DNA of 64,000 nt, taken from contig BLLK01000069.1 of the NCBI GenBank assembly GCA_021927905.1, positions 1,612,001 to 1,676,000 on the forward strand, read 5' to 3'. The notes under the pieces are model-generated. The model made no database searches. It was not told the DNA's origin and saw only the letters and a list, made by a program, of their open reading frames with translations. This stretch comes from Chaetoceros tenuissimus. Its lineage: Eukaryota > Bacillariophyta > Thalassiosirophyceae > Chaetocerotales > Chaetocerotaceae. A program made the position numbers and the translations under genes. Within the stretch, counting starts at the first letter, position 1, and the number at the start of each line of letters is the position of its first letter. This document shows, one piece after another, positions 1 through 10,579 of the stretch.

Positions 1-400
1 TCTCAACGACTGGGGGTATCAACAAAATCTATTGGAACTCTTTTTGTAGAGAAGGGCGAATAAATGGTAGCCTTTTCTAATAACTACTATTGGAAATGGT
101 TCTGATTATTGATGATGAACATCTTCATCAGTTTTTATTTTGATGTTTTGAGATGAATGATGTCAAAAGCAAGGAGAAAGTTTAGGAAGTACGTATCCAT
201 TTTTCAGTTGGTCGGGCCCGTCGGGCAAAAGGCAAAGTCGGCAAGTCCCGCCCGAATGAAATCAATAACGAACAATTTATTTTTTTTGGCTTCCTACACG
301 AGCCACAAACTACGCCACGGTGCATTAATTCTTGAAATATACAAATACATTCAAAATATTAAGGTATCTAGTTTCATTTCCTGAAGCAGCAATAAATGAA
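1..400. other. Intergenic / upstream region of the DHHC gene
   Basis: No supportable gene. A short open stretch from position 2 ends at a stop at 47-49 and could be the tail of a gene outside the window, but 15 codons cannot show that. A 75-codon reading frame at 157-384 has no recognisable composition or motif and lies directly upstream of the DHHC start, so it is treated as promoter or 5' UTR. Confidence 0.4.
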
Positions 401-1665
401 ATGGCTTCCCCAGCAGATGATAAAGAGTCTACGCCTCTTTTATTCTCACCAAAGGGAGGAGGACATTTAGATCCAGCTAACAATGGTGTTTCCGATGGTC
501 CTCGACGAAGAGCTGCACCTCCTCCACAACCACTTGAAACACACTATTTTGCAAGTAAATTTGATCCACCGCAGATAGCCAAAGTTTCTACAAATAGTTC
601 GAAATATAGATCAGAAAATTTGGCTACACCCATAGTGAAAAAGATATACTCTTCCTATTCAATTATAAAGGATGCCATTCAACCTATGACAAAGCCTTCA
701 CTTGCCGACGAGAAAAGACAGGGAAAAATATATTATGAAGATACATACAATGATTTGCCATGGCGATGTTCCTGTGGGACACATCATAAAGATGGAATAT
801 GGCTGAATCACAGTGATAAGGCTGGGCTTGTCATGAGTTCTCTTGTATGGCTCATGATTGTCTATGCTGGTTTCACTGTAACGTTGTTGGTGAATAACAA
901 TTCTTTACCATCTCATGTTGGAGTCATTTATTGCACACTCTGTGCATTAGCTCTTGCATCACATGCTAAAACTGCATTGACAGATCCTGGGTCTATACCG
1001 AAACGTGCTATACCCAATGAAGATAATGCTTCTGACCCGACGGTCAAATTTTGTAACTTGTGCGAAACTTATAAGCCACCCAAAAGTCATCATTGCCGGA
1101 TCTGTGATCGCTGTATAAGTGGAATGGTGAGGTTTTGATTATATTTATACGAATATGAGTTTTTTTTCTTGTTCACCATCTAACCCCTCTTTTGCAGGAT
1201 CATCATTGTCCATGGATGAATAACTGCATTGGAACAGCAAACTTGAAGCATTTTTTCCTGTTTCTGATATATGTCTGGACAGCATCAGCCTATGCTTTGG
1301 TTATATTTGGAATGAATTACTTTCTATGTAATAGCGAGGAATGTATTTTTCCGACCGGGTTAGTAGCTCTAGTTCGTCTCATGACATTCATGTGCGTTGG
1401 AGCACTGATTTTCACATCAAACATGCTCATGTCAGTATTTTGGGGGATAATGACTGGGATGGGAACTATTGATAGGATGAAAAAACAAGAAGATAAAACG
1501 TTTGACGAAAGTGAAGAAGAACCAATGGCATTTACTGATATCTTTGGCATTGGAAGTTATTTTACATGGTTTCTACCGATCGACCCTATCTTTAATGATT
1601 ATGATAGTGTCATGGGTTATTCGAACGCAGAAAGGCTACAACGAGAGCGTAGCACTTTAGTTTGA
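401..1665 (+). CDS. DHHC-type protein S-acyltransferase (palmitoyltransferase)
   Basis: Two exons (401-1126, 1198-1665) flank a 71-bp GT..AG intron that falls exactly before the catalytic motif; joining them restores CISGMDHHCPWM. The protein is about 398 aa. A hydrophilic N-terminus of about 145 residues precedes two membrane spans, a DPG motif (TDPGSIPK), the Cys-rich domain (CNLCETYKPPKSHHC, then DHHC) and NNCIGTANLKHFF, then two more spans. This is the family's four-span topology with the active site in the cytosol. The usual TTxE motif after the last span is seen only as GTID. The family transfers palmitate from acyl-CoA to protein cysteines, usually at Golgi or plasma membranes; substrates cannot be inferred here. 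The start is the ATG at 401 because the more upstream part of the frame looks non-coding. Confidence 0.93.
1127..1197 (+). other. Intron in the DHHC acyltransferase gene
   Basis: GTGAGG donor and a pyrimidine-rich tract ending TTTGCAG. Removal fuses Met directly to DHHC in frame. Without splicing the first exon would stop after Arg-Phe and lack the catalytic site. Confidence 0.9.
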
Positions 1666-2410
1666 AGTTGATAACAACTTTAGTATTCTATATTCTATGG
1701 GGGATGTTTTTTATTTTAGTACGTACAATGATGGCAATGATTTCGAAGTTAGATAATTTTGTTACATAAACAGCTGTGATCTTTTAGTTCTATAAAAAAC
1801 TGATACAATGTCTTGGAATTTAAAGTGTAAAGAAAAATCCGGAAATGACAAAGAAACTCGAAGCTGCATTTCTTTGTATTGGTGTCGATGAATGTGTAAA
1901 AGCGTGACACGACATTGCGGACACAACTTTATTCAAGATAAAAGCTGTGAAAAAAGTTTCAACGAGCAAAATATACACATAAATGTAATGAATACAAGAT
2001 TCTATGTTTGTTGTGAGAGCAATTACACGGTACTATTTGCTATTTTAATTTGTAGTCTACCATGTCAAAATCATTTGAAATTGTAGAAGAAAAATGAATA
2101 CATCTATGTAGGTATTTTACTATTACTAGGAAGTTTCACCGCAAATAGCCTAATTTTCGTCAAAACATCCTTCAAGTGATAGGAAAGAATTCAATCGTCA
2201 GAACACGTTGATGGTAGGGCTTAAGTAATTATGAACCACATCATTATCAATTAGAGCCTTTTAGTCATGTTGCCTTGATGACGATTTTCCGCACTAACGG
2301 AGTGCACGGTATGTGTACTCAGTAGCTAGGTGAGTTGAAAAGAAGGAGGTACTTCATCAATACTTCATTCCTTCTGTTACTCTCTTCATAATTTTTTACA
2401 TCTCTGAAAT
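1666..2410. other. Intergenic, no gene seen
   Basis: AT-rich 3' flank of the acyltransferase gene and upstream region of the next gene on the same strand. The only open frame (1892-2086) lacks an ATG start and any recognisable feature. No RNA gene seen. Confidence 0.5.
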
Positions 2411-3037
2411 ATGGCAACTGAGACAGTAGCACCTTCAAGCACTCGCAGTATTATTACTGTCAAGACAATAAAACCTACAATACGGCCGCCTGATGCACAT
2501 AGGTCGAAGCTATTGAACAAAATTGGAATACACAAAAACGCCACTAGCTCCGTCGCTCCGAATCCTGCGATCGAGAGAAAGATGAAAATCATTCGTGCCA
2601 TGGGATTAGGAGGTGTTATTCCTCCCAAGCCAAGAGCTCATGCATCCACAGGAACCCTTGACAATGATAAGATTCGTCCGAAAATTGATTTTTCAAAGGT
2701 AACTCATGAGCCTCTGAAGTACCAAGAATACGGACCATCTGAGGCTGCACAATCGGAGAAAAAAACCGAACCTGTTGACGAGAAGAAGGATAACAAGGGC
2801 AAGATCACATTCAACGATGATGTTTGCGTAGCTCATATTCCTATGAGGTCTGAGTATTCAGATAGAGTTAGATCAAGGTTATGGAGTAACCGTTATGAAA
2901 TTCATGAGAATGCAACTCGTAATGCTCTAGAATTCCAAGCTGAAGGGTGGGACTGGAGATCTGTGACAGAAGATGAAGGTATGTTTGTGTGCACGTCTTC
3001 GGGGGAACTGATTCATCCAGTGCACTGTCAGCAGTAG
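2411..3037 (+). CDS. Conserved small protein with a possible PP1-docking (RVxF-like) motif
   Basis: Single exon, 208 aa. The N-terminal half is basic and low in structure, with Pro/Lys-rich segments. The C-terminal half is compact and conserved-looking: KITFNDDVCVAHIPMRSEYS, then charged/aromatic stretches RLWSNRYEIHENATRNALEF and EGWDWRSVTED, ending in a His/Cys tail (GELIHPVHCQQ). KITF fits the [RK]-x-[VI]-x-F docking consensus for protein phosphatase 1 in its loose form, and the arrangement motif + acidic DD + IP.RS.YS.R resembles tails of PP1 regulatory proteins. I know of similar C-termini in predicted diatom proteins but of no assigned function. The PP1 role is inference only. Confidence 0.75.
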   Translation: MATETVAPSSTRSIITVKTIKPTIRPPDAHRSKLLNKIGIHKNATSSVAPNPAIERKMKIIRAMGLGGVIPPKPRAHASTGTLDNDKIRPKIDFSKVTHEPLKYQEYGPSEAAQSEKKTEPVDEKKDNKGKITFNDDVCVAHIPMRSEYSDRVRSRLWSNRYEIHENATRNALEFQAEGWDWRSVTEDEGMFVCTSSGELIHPVHCQQ

Positions 3038-3298
3038 GAACATTAGAGATGGTAAACCTCACTAGCTAGTACGTAGAGTCAGAACACGGTATTAGATTTA
3101 CCCATGACCTGTACATAGTATCATAAAAAGTCAAGAAGTAGTCTAGTAAGACACAGATACTGATCCTACAAATCGTTCAATGTTACATGCGTACATATTA
3201 TGATTATTATTAGATCTAAGCAAGCACTTAGAAAAATAAATAGTTTCAAAAACCAACGATGTCCTTGTACTTTACTATTAATATTTGCATTCTTATCC

Positions 3299-5967
3299 TC
3301 AAATGATCAACACACGGGGTAAATTACCAACTTCTTCCACGGTGCTTTTTGCAGTTTCTTTGATTGCTTTTTTCGATAAACCAAAGATTCTCTGGAGTAG
3401 ATTCCATACCTTGAATGTGAAGATTCCCAAATCTTCATCATCTACCCACTGTACAATTTCAGCAGACTGACCTGCTTGAATAGCTTGAGAATGAGTCAAT
3501 GCCTTGTCGTTAGAGTCATAGCTATCGCTATCGCTGCCACTATAACTATCATCCTCATCGGACGAAGAAGACTCATCATGATCTCCTTCAACGGATTCAA
3601 ATGAATCTGAATCTTCTTCACCATCTGATACTCGTCGTCCGATATTTTCTGTTTTCAAAACAGGAGATTCAGGTCTAATAGAATCTATGATCTGCTCAAC
3701 TCTCTCCGCTTCGAGATCGTCGACAACCTCTGGTATTTGATTCTCAGTTTTCTTGACAACCTGTTTCTCCTCAATCAATGTACGTATTAACGTGACCTGA
3801 TCTTGGACACTCTTCTCTTCTTTTCGTATTGCTTCGAGAGAATCCTTTCTGACTCTCACTTCGTCCTTTAGCTTTCGAGTGAGATTCACAGCACCTGATG
3901 ATGTGATCACAATTGTATTGAATAAGGATTCATAATCATCATAAACAAAGAATACTCTGAAAAAAACTCACCTAGCAATCCAAGTTTTTCAACCTCTTTC
4001 AAGTTCTTAACACTGACTTGGGAAAGTTCTGCTATAGATGACCTGATTTTTCTCACTTTCTTCTCACTCTCTTCTAGTTTCTGAGTTACTTTCTGTACAT
4101 CTTCTTTGAAATTACCTGTCATTTTGGCCTTTTTAGCACCCTCTTCCTTTTCTTTCTTGTACTCCTCCATTCGAGTAGGAATTTCACGAAGTGATCCACC
4201 CTGTTTCTTCCACCAAATCTTCACCATATCAAGTTCAGCATACCTATCTTCAAGGATTCGTTGCTGTCTTGGTAGCTCATCTTCCACCTCAGCTCTTTTT
4301 GTTTTTAAAACACGGACTTGTGATAGCAAAGTGGTATTGGAGCTGTCTCCTTGTTGCATAATTAAGCCTTCTGTAATCGCCACTTCTTCTGCAATATGAT
4401 CAAGCATCGTTGAGAGGGCACTTGATAGTGCATCTGACTCTTCAAGCTTGTTAGTCATCTCTTCCAGCCTAGCCTCATCATATTCGGTAGTGCTTTCATC
4501 ATCGCTGCCTCCCATAGTACTTTCTATTTTCGCAGTTTCCTCCTCTACAATAGGGGTCTCATCTTCAGCTTCTACCTCTTCATATGACTCACTGTCTGAG
4601 TTTTCATTGGCTTCATAATATTCAGCTTCGGGATCAGTAGAAGCATTCATGGACTCGAGCATTGCAATGCAGTTTTGCGCATTCATCTCTTGACACCATG
4701 CAAATAAGTCTTTCCCTCCAATTTCAATTCTAGAAGTCGTGCCCAGACCGCTATTTATGAGTTCTGAGAGTCTAGTGACTTCATCAGATCCTATTGCTCG
4801 GAGAGCTTCTGCTGTGAAAGCATGTTTGATACCCTCAAGTTTATTTTCCTCAATCTCAATTGGAATGTACAGCTTCTTTTCCTCGACCTCTTCTTGGTCA
4901 TTTGTAGATGTTTTGGAACGAAAACCAAACCATTTGCTTTTGGATTTAACATCATCTTTTTCATTTGATGTAGGAATTTGAAGAGTACCGAAAGCAAGTT
5001 CCCAAGCTGATACTCCATGGAATAGTTTCCAACTAGTAGCTGCTCCAATACCGCCTCTCTCTGCGTAGAGTTCTCCATTCTCGTCCTGCCAAGAGGGTCC
5101 TTCCCATTCATCAGATTCTGGAATATTTGGTCTAATTGAAGGATCCGATCCCATTCTTAATAAGCATGTAGCTGCATTGGTAGCAGAAGATGCGATTGCT
5201 ACGTGAAGTGGAGGGATAAAAACCTTCTCCAAGTCTTCTTCTGTGTATGAATTAGAAGGATCTTTGACGATAATATTATTCAAGAGAAGTTGCGCTAAAA
5301 AGATAGGATTGCTGTCATTAGTGCGCTGCGCTGGATGTGGCTGTAGAATAGTCTTTAGTATATCAACTCGATCATGTTCAGCTGCTAGGGCAACAAGAGA
5401 TCTCTTTTCTTCAAGAGTCATTGTCAGATTATTTTCTTCATTATTGCTCTCATCTTGGGTAGGAGATTCTTCAACTTTCTTCTTGGAACCTTCAAATTGA
5501 TCTTCAGTTGTTTCTTCATCAATGTTGACCGAGACCATACCAGTACTATCTGTACTAAGATTCACTTCCTCCAAATCAAGAGCATGACCATTTGTACTAT
5601 CCAAAACAGACTCTATATTTTCTGCTTCTTTTGTGTCTGGGGTTGTTTCTTCACTATCATCTTGTGTATATTCATTTACAACGATTTCATTGGTATTTTC
5701 TTCTCCATCGTCATTTACAGCCTCATCTTGTTCCGAAGCCACGTCCTTTTCCTCCTCAGTCTCTGCAGCAGCATCTGAGATTTTCACTTCAGAACCATCA
5801 TCTCCCTCCACATCTTGTTTGTTTTCTTCATCTGACTCGTTCTCTGATGAATAGTCCGAATCTGTTTCCCATTCATCTGAATCGTACTCTCCTTCTTCAT
5901 CGACATAATAATGACCATCTTCTCCCTTTATTGGCACTGCTGGCTTTGCTTTTCGCCTAAAGAACAT
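3299..5967 (-). CDS. Acidic ankyrin-repeat and coiled-coil protein
   Basis: Two exons on the minus strand (5967-3972 and 3894-3299) with a 77-bp intron; splicing GLL-G|GT..AG|GTGCTG continues as GLLGAVNLTRKLK, giving about 863 aa. Residues about 15-190 are extremely Glu/Asp/Ser-rich. Residues about 190-280 hold ankyrin-like helices (SLVALAAEHDRVDILKTIL, PPLHVAIASSATNAATCLL). Residues about 505-760 are heptad-rich coiled coil on both sides of the intron, followed by a second acidic Ser/Asp/Glu stretch (ESSSSDEDDSYSGSDSDSY) and a short hydrophobic end. There is no signal peptide. It is probably a scaffold, but partner and location are unknown. Divergent from the 6387 gene. Confidence 0.85.
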
Positions 5968-6386
5968 GTTGAATCTGTGATACTTTGATCTATAACTGGT
6001 TTATCTAATACAGTAGATAAGTAAGTATTTAGTATGACTGATACCGATGCATGAAGATTAGAGGATGATGTATGGTATGCACAATGCACAAAAGCAAGAG
6101 TTCTGTTCATTTCAAACAATTCATTTATCTCCGGGTTTGCAGACGACCTAACGGCTCTTCTTTCTATCAAGGACAGACGAAAAAGTCTCATAATTTCAAT
6201 CTTATTCTCTCTCCTTTTTCTTTCCCTCTCTCATTTCTCTCTCTCTTCTATAGAAAGACATGTGCCAGACATTACTCCGTGTAAACTTACTACTCAAATA
6301 CCTTACTCTGTTTTGTTTCAGTTTCATAATTTATAAAAGTATTCAGTATCATATCATAGTATTGCTGCTAAGTATAGGGAAAGAGA
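5968..6386. promoter_or_regulatory. Divergent upstream region (419 bp)
   Basis: Lies between the start codons of two oppositely directed genes, so it must hold both promoters. Around 6205-6250 it has a CT-rich tract (CTCTCTCCTTTTTC and CTCTCTCTTC). No defined element could be assigned. Confidence 0.4.
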
Positions 6387-6884
6387 ATGGCAAGATCAAG
6401 TGGTAGCAGCAACGATAGTAAACGATCCCAAATATTTCTAGTGACGATATTTTGCATGTATTCATGTTATGTAATGACAGATTATTTTCAAAAGGCTCAG
6501 ACCTTTTCTACCTCCTATCAATACTCTCAAAAGGCTACTCCAAAGTATTCAACATCACATATCCATTTACCAAGTTTAGATGAGCTCCGATTTGACAAAA
6601 GCAAGGTGATGAATAATTTGGATTTTGACGATGTTCTGATGTTTGATGATTACTACTCTTTCACGACAGAGGAACTGGAAGAGGAGGAGGAAGAAGAAGA
6701 CAATGATGAAAAATCTGATGATATAACAACTACAAGTCTCCAAGATGCGAATAGTACAGTCTCGAAAAATGTAACATCAATAGATACCATTCCAGATTTG
6801 AATAGTACTACTACAGTGGCAAACTTAACGTCAATACCTCAAAACTTGACAAATATTACAAATATTACGTCGGATAGGGGATGA
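6387..6884 (+). CDS. Small type II membrane protein, acidic and N-glycosylation-rich
   Basis: 165 aa, not recognised. A short basic N-terminus (MARSSGSSNDSKRSQ) is followed by one hydrophobic segment (IFLVTIFCMYSCYVMTDYF), fitting a signal-anchor. The rest would be lumenal or extracellular: Tyr/Ser-rich, then a run of about 12 acidic residues, then a Thr/Asn-rich tail with several N-x-S/T sequons (NVTS, NLTS, NLTN, NITN, NITS). The sequons are packed into the last 45 residues. It could be the N-terminal exon of a longer protein, but no convincing donor and downstream exon were found. Confidence 0.55.
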   Translation: MARSSGSSNDSKRSQIFLVTIFCMYSCYVMTDYFQKAQTFSTSYQYSQKATPKYSTSHIHLPSLDELRFDKSKVMNNLDFDDVLMFDDYYSFTTEELEEEEEEEDNDEKSDDITTTSLQDANSTVSKNVTSIDTIPDLNSTTTVANLTSIPQNLTNITNITSDRG

Positions 6885-7262
6885 GGATTGAGTCATGAGA
6901 CTTGATCATAAATGGGGTGCATATTTCTTTCAAAATATGTAAAATCAGGGCTAAAAGGATCAGATTTGTGATTGGAAATCGACTAATCGCTTTACTTGAA
7001 CATCAAGCCATACAACCAAAAAATAAATGATGATGAATGTGTCATGGTGATTGGTGATAAATTCAATATACAAATTATGCCAGCAAAAAGAGATATGGTT
7101 GGCGAAGAAATTTCAATACATCTGACTTGCTCCATTGTTTTAACTAAAATTGTAATTGAAATTGTTGTAACTAAAAATGTACGTTCATTTCAATTTCAAA
7201 AAATGGTCCTCACCTACGTAAAGAACAGCATATCAACCGGCTCTCTTTCTTCTGCATAAACT
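6885..7262. other. Intergenic, upstream of Kintoun
   Basis: An open frame at 6996-7259 lacks an ATG and has no recognisable motif. The stretch at 7130-7200 is AT-rich with repeated TAACTAAAA and TTTCAATTTCAA words. Treated as promoter or 5' UTR. Confidence 0.4.
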
Positions 7263-8528
7263 ATGATTGGAACAGATTTACTAAAGGAAGCTCTTGGTCG
7301 TAATAGTACTGATGCTCCTCTCACTCATGAAGAGGTCAATCGCATTTGCGAAGCGATGGACAATGACAAAGATGGCCAGTTTCAAAAGCTTTTGTCAGAC
7401 TACGTAAAGGAAATTTCCGATCCAAAAGCGAAGGAAGAAAACGAATTGTACCTGAAACAGCTAGAAGAACAGAATGAAGTACCAGAGGGCAAGGAATTGT
7501 TGCGACCGACAATTGGCTACGCATTGAAATTCAACTTCATTCGTGCGAGTTCAGCTTCATTGCCTTTGTTTTGCAACATTGTTCAGTCCGAAAAAGTTTC
7601 TCGTCCGTCCTTTACTAAAGTTGAGAAGGGAAAACAATGGTCTCTTCCCTACATTTTATCTCCCCTTCGAATGGAGTATGGCAGCAATAACTCATCTGTT
7701 CCAACATTCGATTGTTGCTTCCATCCAGAGACATTGACTCTCGGAGAGAAGGATTTGTGTTTTAAAGACTTGATTGTTAACACTGCCAAGGATTGTATTT
7801 CCAAGCAGTATGAAAGTATGAAGTCTCCAATTTCTTTCCTACCGGAATATACTGTTCTAAAGTCAAACTACAAGAGTGGGATTCCAGGAACTATGCTCAT
7901 TCCTTGTTCCAAACCAACCCCTACAAGTACTTCCACACCGTCTTCATCTTTACAAAAAAAGACCGAAACTAAAGGAGTAAACTCTTCTAATTTCAAATCT
8001 CTCAAGAAAGGATTCTTATTGAACAAGGATAAGTCTGACAAAGGTGAGCATACTGGTCTAAAGGAAGTTAGCTCGAAACGCAAAGTGCCTTTCCTTACCA
8101 TAGGCAATGATGCAGGTTTAGTGACTCCTCACTACACCGTCGTGGAACAAACCAATTTTGACTTGGGCGATCAAGTGAATCTAGGAGAGATTTGTACTAA
8201 TCGCCCAACCTGTCTAGAGTACAAAATCTCTCTCCCAAAGGCAAACAATGTTTCAGACCTCGACCTAGACTTGGCGTCGAAAGATTTGGTCTTGAGGGGC
8301 TGTTCCTACTTTCTGGACATCAAATTGCCTTATGAGGTTGACGAAACTAGTAGTATTGCTCGCTTCGATAAAACTACCTCCATTCTTACTGTTAAACTCC
8401 CTCTTCTTTCATCTGATTCCAAGTGTGACGAATCGAATGTCAAGACTGGTGATAGCATTGGCAATGGAGAGGTTGGAGGTGGAGGAGAGAATCACAAAGA
8501 AAGGAAAAAGTTTCTGACTGTATTCTAG
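7263..8528 (+). CDS. DNAAF2: Kintoun-like axonemal dynein assembly factor (PIH domain)
   Basis: 421 aa as a single reading frame. The N-terminal PIH domain (about residues 30-215) carries family hallmarks: DYVKEISDPKAKEENELYL, LLRPTIGYALKF, KGKQWSLPYILSPLR, then DCCFHPETLTLGEKDLCFKD and VLKSNYKSGIPGTML, matching Kintoun rather than other PIH1D proteins. After a Ser/Lys-rich linker, a C-terminal CS-like PIH1 domain follows (FLTIGNDAGLVTPHYTVVEQ, SKDLVLRGCSYFLDIKLPY, LTVKLPLL). Kintoun works with HSP90/HSP70 in the cytosol to fold outer and inner dynein-arm heavy chains before delivery to cilia. Its presence implies a flagellate life stage. The stop at 8526-8528 may not be the true C-terminus (see next entry). 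Confidence 0.88.
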   Translation: MIGTDLLKEALGRNSTDAPLTHEEVNRICEAMDNDKDGQFQKLLSDYVKEISDPKAKEENELYLKQLEEQNEVPEGKELLRPTIGYALKFNFIRASSASLPLFCNIVQSEKVSRPSFTKVEKGKQWSLPYILSPLRMEYGSNNSSVPTFDCCFHPETLTLGEKDLCFKDLIVNTAKDCISKQYESMKSPISFLPEYTVLKSNYKSGIPGTMLIPCSKPTPTSTSTPSSSLQKKTETKGVNSSNFKSLKKGFLLNKDKSDKGEHTGLKEVSSKRKVPFLTIGNDAGLVTPHYTVVEQTNFDLGDQVNLGEICTNRPTCLEYKISLPKANNVSDLDLDLASKDLVLRGCSYFLDIKLPYEVDETSSIARFDKTTSILTVKLPLLSSDSKCDESNVKTGDSIGNGEVGGGGENHKERKKFLTVF

Positions 8529-8791
8529 AATCTAAGGAAAAAGAAACAGGAAGAGGGAATGAAATAGATCATTCTGCATGGATCAAGCCAATTGCAAATA
8601 AAGAGAGAGCATTTGGAGAAATTCCCAAGCTAAAAAGGTTGCCTACAATCAGAAAAGCATCTTTGGACAAGACAACTGATGTCAATGAGGAATCCAATGA
8701 CGGACAAATCTACACCGAACCACAAAGTCATGTGATAGTAGCAGAGGAAAACAAATGCTTGACTCAGATGAGCATTCTAGATTTAGACTAA
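8511..8791 (+). CDS. Probable C-terminal exon (or frame-shifted tail) of the Kintoun gene
   Basis: In a second reading frame, an open stretch continues past the Kintoun stop for about 90 codons to TAA at 8789-8791. Its composition is protein-like (SKEKETGRGNEIDHSAWIKP, then a tail ending QMSILDLD). A GT at 8449 and an AG ending at 8510 would define a 62-bp intron with the correct phase, giving NVKT-V-SDCILESKEK. The putative intron lacks a good pyrimidine tract, so a one-base assembly error in the GGAGGTGGAGGA repeat is an equal alternative. Confidence 0.4.
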
Positions 8792-8885
8792 TCTTATAAA
8801 GACTTCTTTTGCAGTAAAAACACGTCTCATTCTATATTTCAGTGATTCGTTCCATCTGATCTTTTCATGTTACCTAACAATGCCA

Positions 8886-10579
8886 TTACTTTGACAGCTG
8901 AGACTCAGGATAACTTAAACCCTATTGGAATTTAGAGATAAAGATTATAAGTAATGTGGAAGAGAAATCATAGCAAAATATATAAATTGTACTCCAACTT
9001 ACTGGCGCGTTGATGATATCCATGTGCCAAGCAACTGCTTCTTCGACCGAAAACTTCTTCACTGGGACATATGGAATATCACGAAGAATATCCTGTTCAC
9101 CTTCTGGATTAGCATAGAAAGCTCCCATATCTCTTACAACGCGTGGGGCAGCATCTTCGGATTCATAGTACACCAGGTTGCCAAGATGCTGGTACTGAGA
9201 GAAAACCTTCACCATGTCCTGAACAGTTTCGGTGTCTTTCTTCGCATAGAGATTTTCCATTCTCTCACGGACATCAAACACAGCTCTGAGAAATCTTGGA
9301 ACCTTTTGTTTTAAAAGAGAAGGAGCAGCATTCTCGACCAAGTCTTTGGTGCGAATTATTCGAGGTTAGAGTTAGCAATTCGGTTACATGTAGGATATTA
9401 GCAAATACAGCGTATAACTTACCTTCGACAAAAGTCAAGTAACCATATCCTCTACAAAAATGTTGAGTGAGACAAGAGTAAAAAAACAAGAGTGACTGTA
9501 AAATAAGCAACATTTCATACCTTGGAACCACATCGTTTTTGTAAATAAAATTAACTGAGTTATCAGCAATCTCTTGAACAAATTTATCAGTCTCTTCACT
9601 AGCATTATCGAGAAGTACTGTAGTCATTGGTCCACAGAAAGCTACTGAGCGTACGTTGACCTTTCCATCAAGAACATGCCAAGGACTGTTTTCATCTTGG
9701 ATCTGTGCTCTCAAAATCATGTGACCAAGCTGGGAGCAGGCACCTCCAAGAGATTGCTAGAGTCATAAGGTATTTGTAAAATATATTAGAATGAAAAATT
9801 CTCGATTAATTCGTTCAATAGAACTATTTGCATCATTAAAACTTACCCCTGTGGTAATGATTTGTTTAATGCCACGTTTCTGGCACTCTTCAATGATCTC
9901 CTTTTCATGATTTACAATATCATTGATGACAATGGATGTCATTGCTCCCTGCGCCTTGATAGTTTTAGCATGTTTTCTCCAAGCAAAAGAAGATTGTGGG
10001 GTAGCTGCAAAATCATTGATTGCATCGAAAGGAGTTACTGTCCCTCTATATAGAAAGATCGTTAACAAACACGTACCAACACTTTGTATGGATACAAAAG
10101 AGTGTTTCTTACCTCCAACCCAATATCATGGTATCACCACACACCGCAACTAAGAACGGGACAGTAGATGCTTTAAAGATTCCATGATCATCATAGATAA
10201 GGGCTTCTGTCTTGTGATCCTTGGTTGATAGCTTGAAATCTTCAAATTTCTCTTTTGAGTAGAGCTGTGATGAGATTGTGGAGCATAGTTGTGTCATATG
10301 TTTACTAACACCTGTCATATCTTCAGTTGCTACATAACCAATGATGCCATCTTCCTTCACTTTCCACCATACGTTTTCATCCTCAGTAGTGCTATCTTCA
10401 AAGCCGCCTTCATCACGCAGCTTCTTCATGACAGGCTTCCCAAATCTTGAAAAGAATGATGCCTCCTCTGCATCCGAGGTGCGATCACGAAAGAATCGAC
10501 TTACAAAACCTCCTTTCGGAGATGCAAATCCGTTTACCAGAGGGAAGCTGATTGCAACTGCCAATAGACTGAACTTCAT
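8886..10579 (-). CDS. Class 3 (fungal-type) lipase, probably plastid-targeted or secreted
   Basis: Six exons on the minus strand: 10579-10113, 10045-9847, 9756-9521, 9451-9423, 9343-9003, 8921-8886. All joins keep frame; total about 435 aa. Met at 10579 begins a signal peptide (MKFSLLAVAISFPLVNG) followed by FASP, so a plastid presequence is possible; an in-frame ATG 25 codons upstream is less likely. Splicing exons 2-3 creates the nucleophile elbow TTGQSLGGACSQLGH. Exon 3 ends with NDVVPR, where class-3 lipases keep their catalytic Asp. A His in AVAWHMDIINAP may complete the triad. The substrate is unknown (triacylglycerol or polar lipid). The last exon adds only 11 residues and is the least certain part; without it the frame stops at the acceptor TAG. 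Confidence 0.85.

Noticed and set aside
157-384. 75-codon reading frame before the DHHC gene
   Set aside because: No motif or coding-like composition, and it overlaps the presumed promoter and 5' UTR.
6996-7259. Open frame directly upstream of Kintoun
   Set aside because: No ATG start, no recognisable motif; more likely leader or intergenic DNA.
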